Shown here: positions 6,205 to 8,209 of the stretch, piece by piece
Position numbering within the stretch: position 1 is the first letter of the stretch
Layout: each line of letters opens with the position of its first letter
Source: Gemmatimonadales bacterium UBA7889
GTDB lineage: Bacteria; Gemmatimonadota; Gemmatimonadetes; Longimicrobiales; Gaopeijiaceae
Direction: 5' to 3'
Assembly (NCBI GenBank): GCA_002501085.1
Contig: DLRL01000007.1
Location: 21,347 to 29,555, forward strand
Length of the DNA: 8,209 bases
The notes under the pieces: model-generated
The model's database searches: none
What the model was told of the DNA's origin: nothing
The model's input: only the letters and a program-made list of their open reading frames with translations
Made by a program: the position numbers and the translations under genes

Positions 6205-7322
6205 GCGCAGTCGATCCAGCAGCAGTCGAAACTCCAATCGGGTGTGTAGACCTCCAGAGGGTCCGATCAAACGCCCAAAAAATCGCCTCCTATGCTGAGG
6301 AGCATGGTCTTCAGTGGCGCCCGCACATAAAGACTCATAAATCCAGAGAAATTGCTCGCCTCCAAATTGATGCGGGAGCTACCGGGATCACTGTGGCTAC
6401 CCTTCGAGAGGCGGAAGTCATGTCGACGGTCACTCAAGACCTGCTACTCGCGTACCCACCGGTTGGGGGGCCGAAACTCAAGCGACTAACCCAACTCCCT
6501 CGTGAACTCGATTTAAAGGTTGCACTTGACTCAGCTCAGGTTCTCGAACCACTGGCTGCTGCCTCTAGCTCTGCTGGCCGCCAAGTCGGGATCCTCATAG
6601 AACGTGATGTCGGCCTAGGACGTGTGGGAGTCCAAAGCGTTGAAGAGGTCGTGCAGCTAGCAAGACTGGCCCAGCAGTTGGATGGCGTAGATTTCCGGGG
6701 GCTTATGTTCTATCCAGGGCAGATCAGAATGGCTGAGATCGAGCAAGATGCTCATGTGCGAGAGGTGTCTGCTTTGGTTGAAGAGATGATCATCGCTCTG
6801 AGCGCTGCTGATTTGGTACCCGAGATCGTCAGCGGAGGCTCAACGCCTACACTCTGGCGGAGTCATAATTATGGAGGGATTACTGAAATCCGATCTGGGT
6901 CGTCCATCTTTTTTGACTTGGAGGCGCTCAAGGTGGGTGTCGCCTCGCACGAAGACTTGGCTTATACGGTTTTAACAACTGTAGTTAGCACTGCCGTCCA
7001 TGGTGGTGCCGTTGTCGATGCAGGTTCGAAAGCACTCTCCAAGGAAGTCAGATCATCCGAAGGTGACTTTGGCGTACTGTTTGACCGACCTGAAGTCACG
7101 GTAAAGGCTCTAAACGAAGAACATGGAGTTCTCGATCTGTCACGAACTAATTGGGAACCAACAATTGGAGAGCAGGTGCGCATCATCCCGAATCATGTAT
7201 GTGTGTCAGTGAACTTGCAGGACTCACTTTTGGCGCAGGATGGAGATGCATATGTGATGTTGAACCTTGAAGCGAGGGGACGCAGCCTCTGGGTTGGGGA
7301 TAGTGCCCTTAACACACATTAG
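6201..7322 (+). CDS. Fold-III PLP enzyme, D-serine dehydratase / D-threonine aldolase-like
   Basis: This 373-residue cytoplasmic enzyme has an alanine-racemase-type TIM barrel followed by a D-serine-dehydratase-like beta domain. RPHIKTHKS at 40-48 carries the PLP lysine, most likely K44. ERDVGLGRVG (134-143), SGGSTPT (211-217, phosphate binding) and TEIRSGSSIFFD (228-239) follow. The metal site near the end is PNHVCVSVN (330-338), i.e. H332 and C334. Characterised D-serine dehydratases of this family bind zinc through His-x-Cys, whereas D-threonine aldolases have His-x-Asp. The HVC therefore favours a dehydratase acting on D-serine or a related D-hydroxy-amino acid. This is inference, since databases mix the two names. 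The start is TTG in a TTGA overlap with the upstream stop. No later in-frame start precedes the PLP motif, and coupling probably drives initiation. The family is certain, the substrate less so. Confidence 0.88.
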   Translation: MSAVDPAAVETPIGCVDLQRVRSNAQKIASYAEEHGLQWRPHIKTHKSREIARLQIDAGATGITVATLREAEVMSTVTQDLLLAYPPVGGPKLKRLTQLPRELDLKVALDSAQVLEPLAAASSSAGRQVGILIERDVGLGRVGVQSVEEVVQLARLAQQLDGVDFRGLMFYPGQIRMAEIEQDAHVREVSALVEEMIIALSAADLVPEIVSGGSTPTLWRSHNYGGITEIRSGSSIFFDLEALKVGVASHEDLAYTVLTTVVSTAVHGGAVVDAGSKALSKEVRSSEGDFGVLFDRPEVTVKALNEEHGVLDLSRTNWEPTIGEQVRIIPNHVCVSVNLQDSLLAQDGDAYVMLNLEARGRSLWVGDSALNTH

Positions 7323-7353
7323 AATTAGACAATGTTCTACAAAAATCACTTAT

Positions 7354-7358
7354 AGGAG
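7354..7358 (+). promoter_or_regulatory. Ribosome binding site for ridA
   Basis: AGGAG lies 10 nt upstream of the ATG at 7369 in an otherwise A/T-rich 46-bp gap. The gap is short and shows no terminator, so ridA is probably read through from the PLP gene while being translated independently. Confidence 0.6.
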
Positions 7359-7368
7359 TCAGATATAA

Positions 7369-7758
7369 ATGAGCGACTTGGTACGAATCCATACCGATCA
7401 CGCCCCTGCAGCGATCGGCCCATACTCACAAGCGATCGTGGTGGATGGTTGGGTCTTTTGTTCAGGCCAGATACCACTTGATCCAGACACTGCGGAACTC
7501 GTTGGGGGAACTATAGACGAGCAGACAGATCAAGCCTTGATCAATCTTTCTGAGGTGTTGCAGGCAGCGGGATCCTCACTTCAACATGTTGTCAAAACCA
7601 CAGTATTCCTGGCTGACATGAATGATTTCGCAGCGATGAACAAAGTGTATGAACAGCACTTCGGTGAACATCGACCTGCGCGTGCAGCAGTGCAGGCAGC
7701 TGCCCTGCCTAAGTTTTGCGATGTTGAAATTGAGTGCATTGCTCGGCTAATCGCATAG
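7369..7758 (+). CDS. ridA: RidA family 2-iminobutanoate/2-iminopropanoate deaminase
   Basis: At 129 residues this matches the usual length of RidA (YjgF/YER057c/UK114). The protein is a cytoplasmic trimer that hydrolyses reactive enamine/imine products of PLP enzymes, such as 2-aminoacrylate, to keto acids and ammonia. Visible landmarks are the N-terminal AIGPYSQA (15-22), CSGQIPLDP (31-39), the HVVKTTVFLADMNDF strand-turn (73-87) and RPARAAVQAAALPK (102-115), which contains the catalytic arginine R105. E122 in VEIECIA occupies the position of the conserved glutamate. All residues expected of an active deaminase are present. It follows a PLP enzyme whose likely product is exactly the kind of imine RidA destroys, so the pairing looks functional. 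A family outside the RidA subgroup is possible but unlikely given R105. Confidence 0.95.
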   Translation: MSDLVRIHTDHAPAAIGPYSQAIVVDGWVFCSGQIPLDPDTAELVGGTIDEQTDQALINLSEVLQAAGSSLQHVVKTTVFLADMNDFAAMNKVYEQHFGEHRPARAAVQAAALPKFCDVEIECIARLIA

Positions 7759-7773
7759 GAATTGCCAAGAGTC

Positions 7774-7796
7774 CCGTTATTTCTAAAGAAATACGG
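7774..7796 (+). terminator. Weak hairpin after ridA
   Basis: CCGTTATTTC and GAAATACGG pair as a 9-bp stem with one bulged T around a TAAA loop, 16 nt after the ridA stop. No T-run follows, so it may act as an mRNA-end stabiliser or Rho-associated structure rather than a classical intrinsic terminator. Confidence 0.3.
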
Positions 7797-7821
7797 TCAA
7801 GTCATGTACTGCTGAAAATCG

Positions 7822-7850
7822 TTGCTAGTAAACTGACATATTGGTATCAT
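7822..7850 (+). promoter_or_regulatory. Sigma70-like promoter candidate for the receptor gene
   Basis: TTGCTA (7822-7827, 4 of 6 to consensus) and TATCAT (7845-7850, 5 of 6) are separated by exactly 17 nt. The -10 is preceded by TGG, making it an extended -10. Start of transcription would be near 7857, giving a leader of about 130 nt that includes the 7866-7906 inverted repeat. Confidence 0.5.
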
Positions 7851-7867
7851 TCCGCTTCCAAACTGAC
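7830..7867 (+). repeat. AAACTGAC direct repeat
   Basis: The 8-mer AAACTGAC occurs at 7830-7837, inside the promoter spacer, and again at 7860-7867, just after the predicted start point. The two copies are 30 bp apart, close to three helical turns. This placement would suit a paired repressor site, but an 8-mer pair can also arise by chance. Confidence 0.4.
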
Positions 7868-7906
7868 CTGATGTAAAGCAGAAGGTGTTCTTTTTGCGCA
7901 TCAGGT
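7866..7906 (+). repeat. Inverted repeat in the receptor leader
   Basis: ACCTGATG (7866-7873) and CATCAGGT (7899-7906) are perfect 8-bp arms around a 25-nt loop that contains a short T-run. In the leader RNA this could form a stem-loop; on DNA it could be an operator. It does not match a riboswitch class I recognise. Confidence 0.4.
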
Positions 7907-7973
7907 GGCTAGGTTTAACAGAGAAGTAACTTTGCTAGCATCTATCATGTTTTCTAGAGTCCAAACTCCATTC

Positions 7974-7979
7974 GGGAGG
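7974..7979 (+). promoter_or_regulatory. Ribosome binding site deciding the start at 7986
   Basis: GGGAGG ends 6 nt before the ATG at 7986, the best site in this region. An in-frame ATG at 7947 would add 13 residues but has no comparable purine block. Confidence 0.65.
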
Positions 7980-7985
7980 GCAAGT

Positions 7986-8209
7986 ATGACGTTTACTACG
8001 TCAAAACGTCTCCCATCCGCCGTGTTAACAGGGGCAGTCTCATTCGCCCTTGTTCTCGCGATCGGGTGGACACCGAACCACGTTGCTGCCCAATCAACGG
8101 GCACGCTCGTCGGTACGGTGACGGACGCTGCGTCACAGCGTCCACTTGAGGCGGCCCAGGTCTACATTCCAGGTACCGGTATCGGTGCCTTAACAAATGC
8201 AGCTGGCCG
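7986..8209 (+). CDS. N-terminal part of a carboxypeptidase-regulatory-domain outer-membrane receptor (TonB-dependent/SusC-like), cut by window end
   Basis: The frame is open from the ATG at 7986 to the last base, giving 74 complete codons. Residues 1-36 are a Sec signal peptide: basic MTFTTSKR, hydrophobic AVLTGAVSFALVLAIGW, then VAAQ before STG. Next comes the start of a carboxypeptidase-regulatory-like beta-sandwich: GTLVGTVTDAASQRPLEAAQ and VYIPGTGIGALTNAAG. In diderm bacteria this combination at the N-terminus usually precedes a TonB plug and 22-strand barrel (SusC/RagA or related receptors), so an uptake receptor for glycans, peptides or chelates is likely. The plug and barrel are outside the window, so a plain carboxypeptidase-regulatory surface protein cannot be ruled out. 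It has its own promoter candidates and is probably a separate transcription unit from ridA. Confidence 0.8.
   Translation, partial: MTFTTSKRLPSAVLTGAVSFALVLAIGWTPNHVAAQSTGTLVGTVTDAASQRPLEAAQVYIPGTGIGALTNAAG

Larger units (their letters stand above)
7759..7985 (+). other. Intergenic region ahead of the outer-membrane receptor gene
   Basis: This 227-bp gap separates ridA from the receptor gene on the same strand. It contains an imperfect hairpin just after ridA (7774-7796), a sigma70-like promoter (7822-7850), an AAACTGAC direct repeat (7830 and 7860) and an 8-bp inverted repeat (7866-7906). A second promoter-like pair (TTGCTA 7932-7937, 17 nt, TAGAGT 7955-7960) lies closer to the gene. I see no coding frame of note. 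The density of signals suggests the receptor is regulated independently of the operon before it. Confidence 0.5.

Overview
The window looks like chromosomal DNA from a free-living Gram-negative (diderm) bacterium. Base composition is moderate, and most genes encode envelope proteins: an MCE/Mla lipid transporter, a protein with an Omp85-like outer-membrane barrel, two lipoproteins and the start of a carboxypeptidase-regulatory-domain/TonB-receptor-like protein. The TolB-propeller plus barrel fusion and the regulatory-domain receptor are styles I associate with Gemmatimonadota and neighbouring lineages. That placement is an inference from gene style, not from a marker gene.

Layout. (1) 1-1031, plus strand: the last codons of a probable MlaF-like ABC ATPase overlap by 8 bp an MCE-domain (MlaD-like) protein, forming the tail of a phospholipid-transport operon. 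(2) 1049-4192, minus strand, convergent with the MCE gene across 17 bp: one very large secreted protein with an HEXXH gluzincin protease domain, a TolB-type beta-propeller and a C-terminal Omp85/BamA-like barrel. (3) 4193-4465: a divergent intergenic region with a good extended -10 promoter candidate for the minus-strand gene. (4) 4466-7758, plus strand: a tight four-gene unit. It holds a BNR/sialidase-fold lipoprotein with a CDCC cysteine cluster, a TlpA/ResA-type thioredoxin lipoprotein (1-base overlap), a fold-III PLP enzyme of the D-serine dehydratase/D-threonine aldolase family (4-base overlap, TTG start) and RidA (46-bp gap). (5) 7759-7985: an intergenic region with a sigma70-like promoter, repeats and hairpins. 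(6) 7986 to the window edge: the N-terminus of a carboxypeptidase-regulatory-domain outer-membrane receptor, cut by the window end.

How the genes fit together. The last two genes of the four-gene unit make good biochemical sense: a PLP dehydratase acting on a D-hydroxy-amino acid would release an enamine/imine that RidA hydrolyses. The first two may form a periplasmic thiol or metal pair, because the lipoprotein carries four non-lipid cysteines and the next gene is a thiol-disulfide oxidoreductase. The least ordinary items are the protease-propeller-barrel fusion and the CDCC lipoprotein/TlpA pair. I saw no mobile elements, CRISPR arrays, tRNA or rRNA genes.
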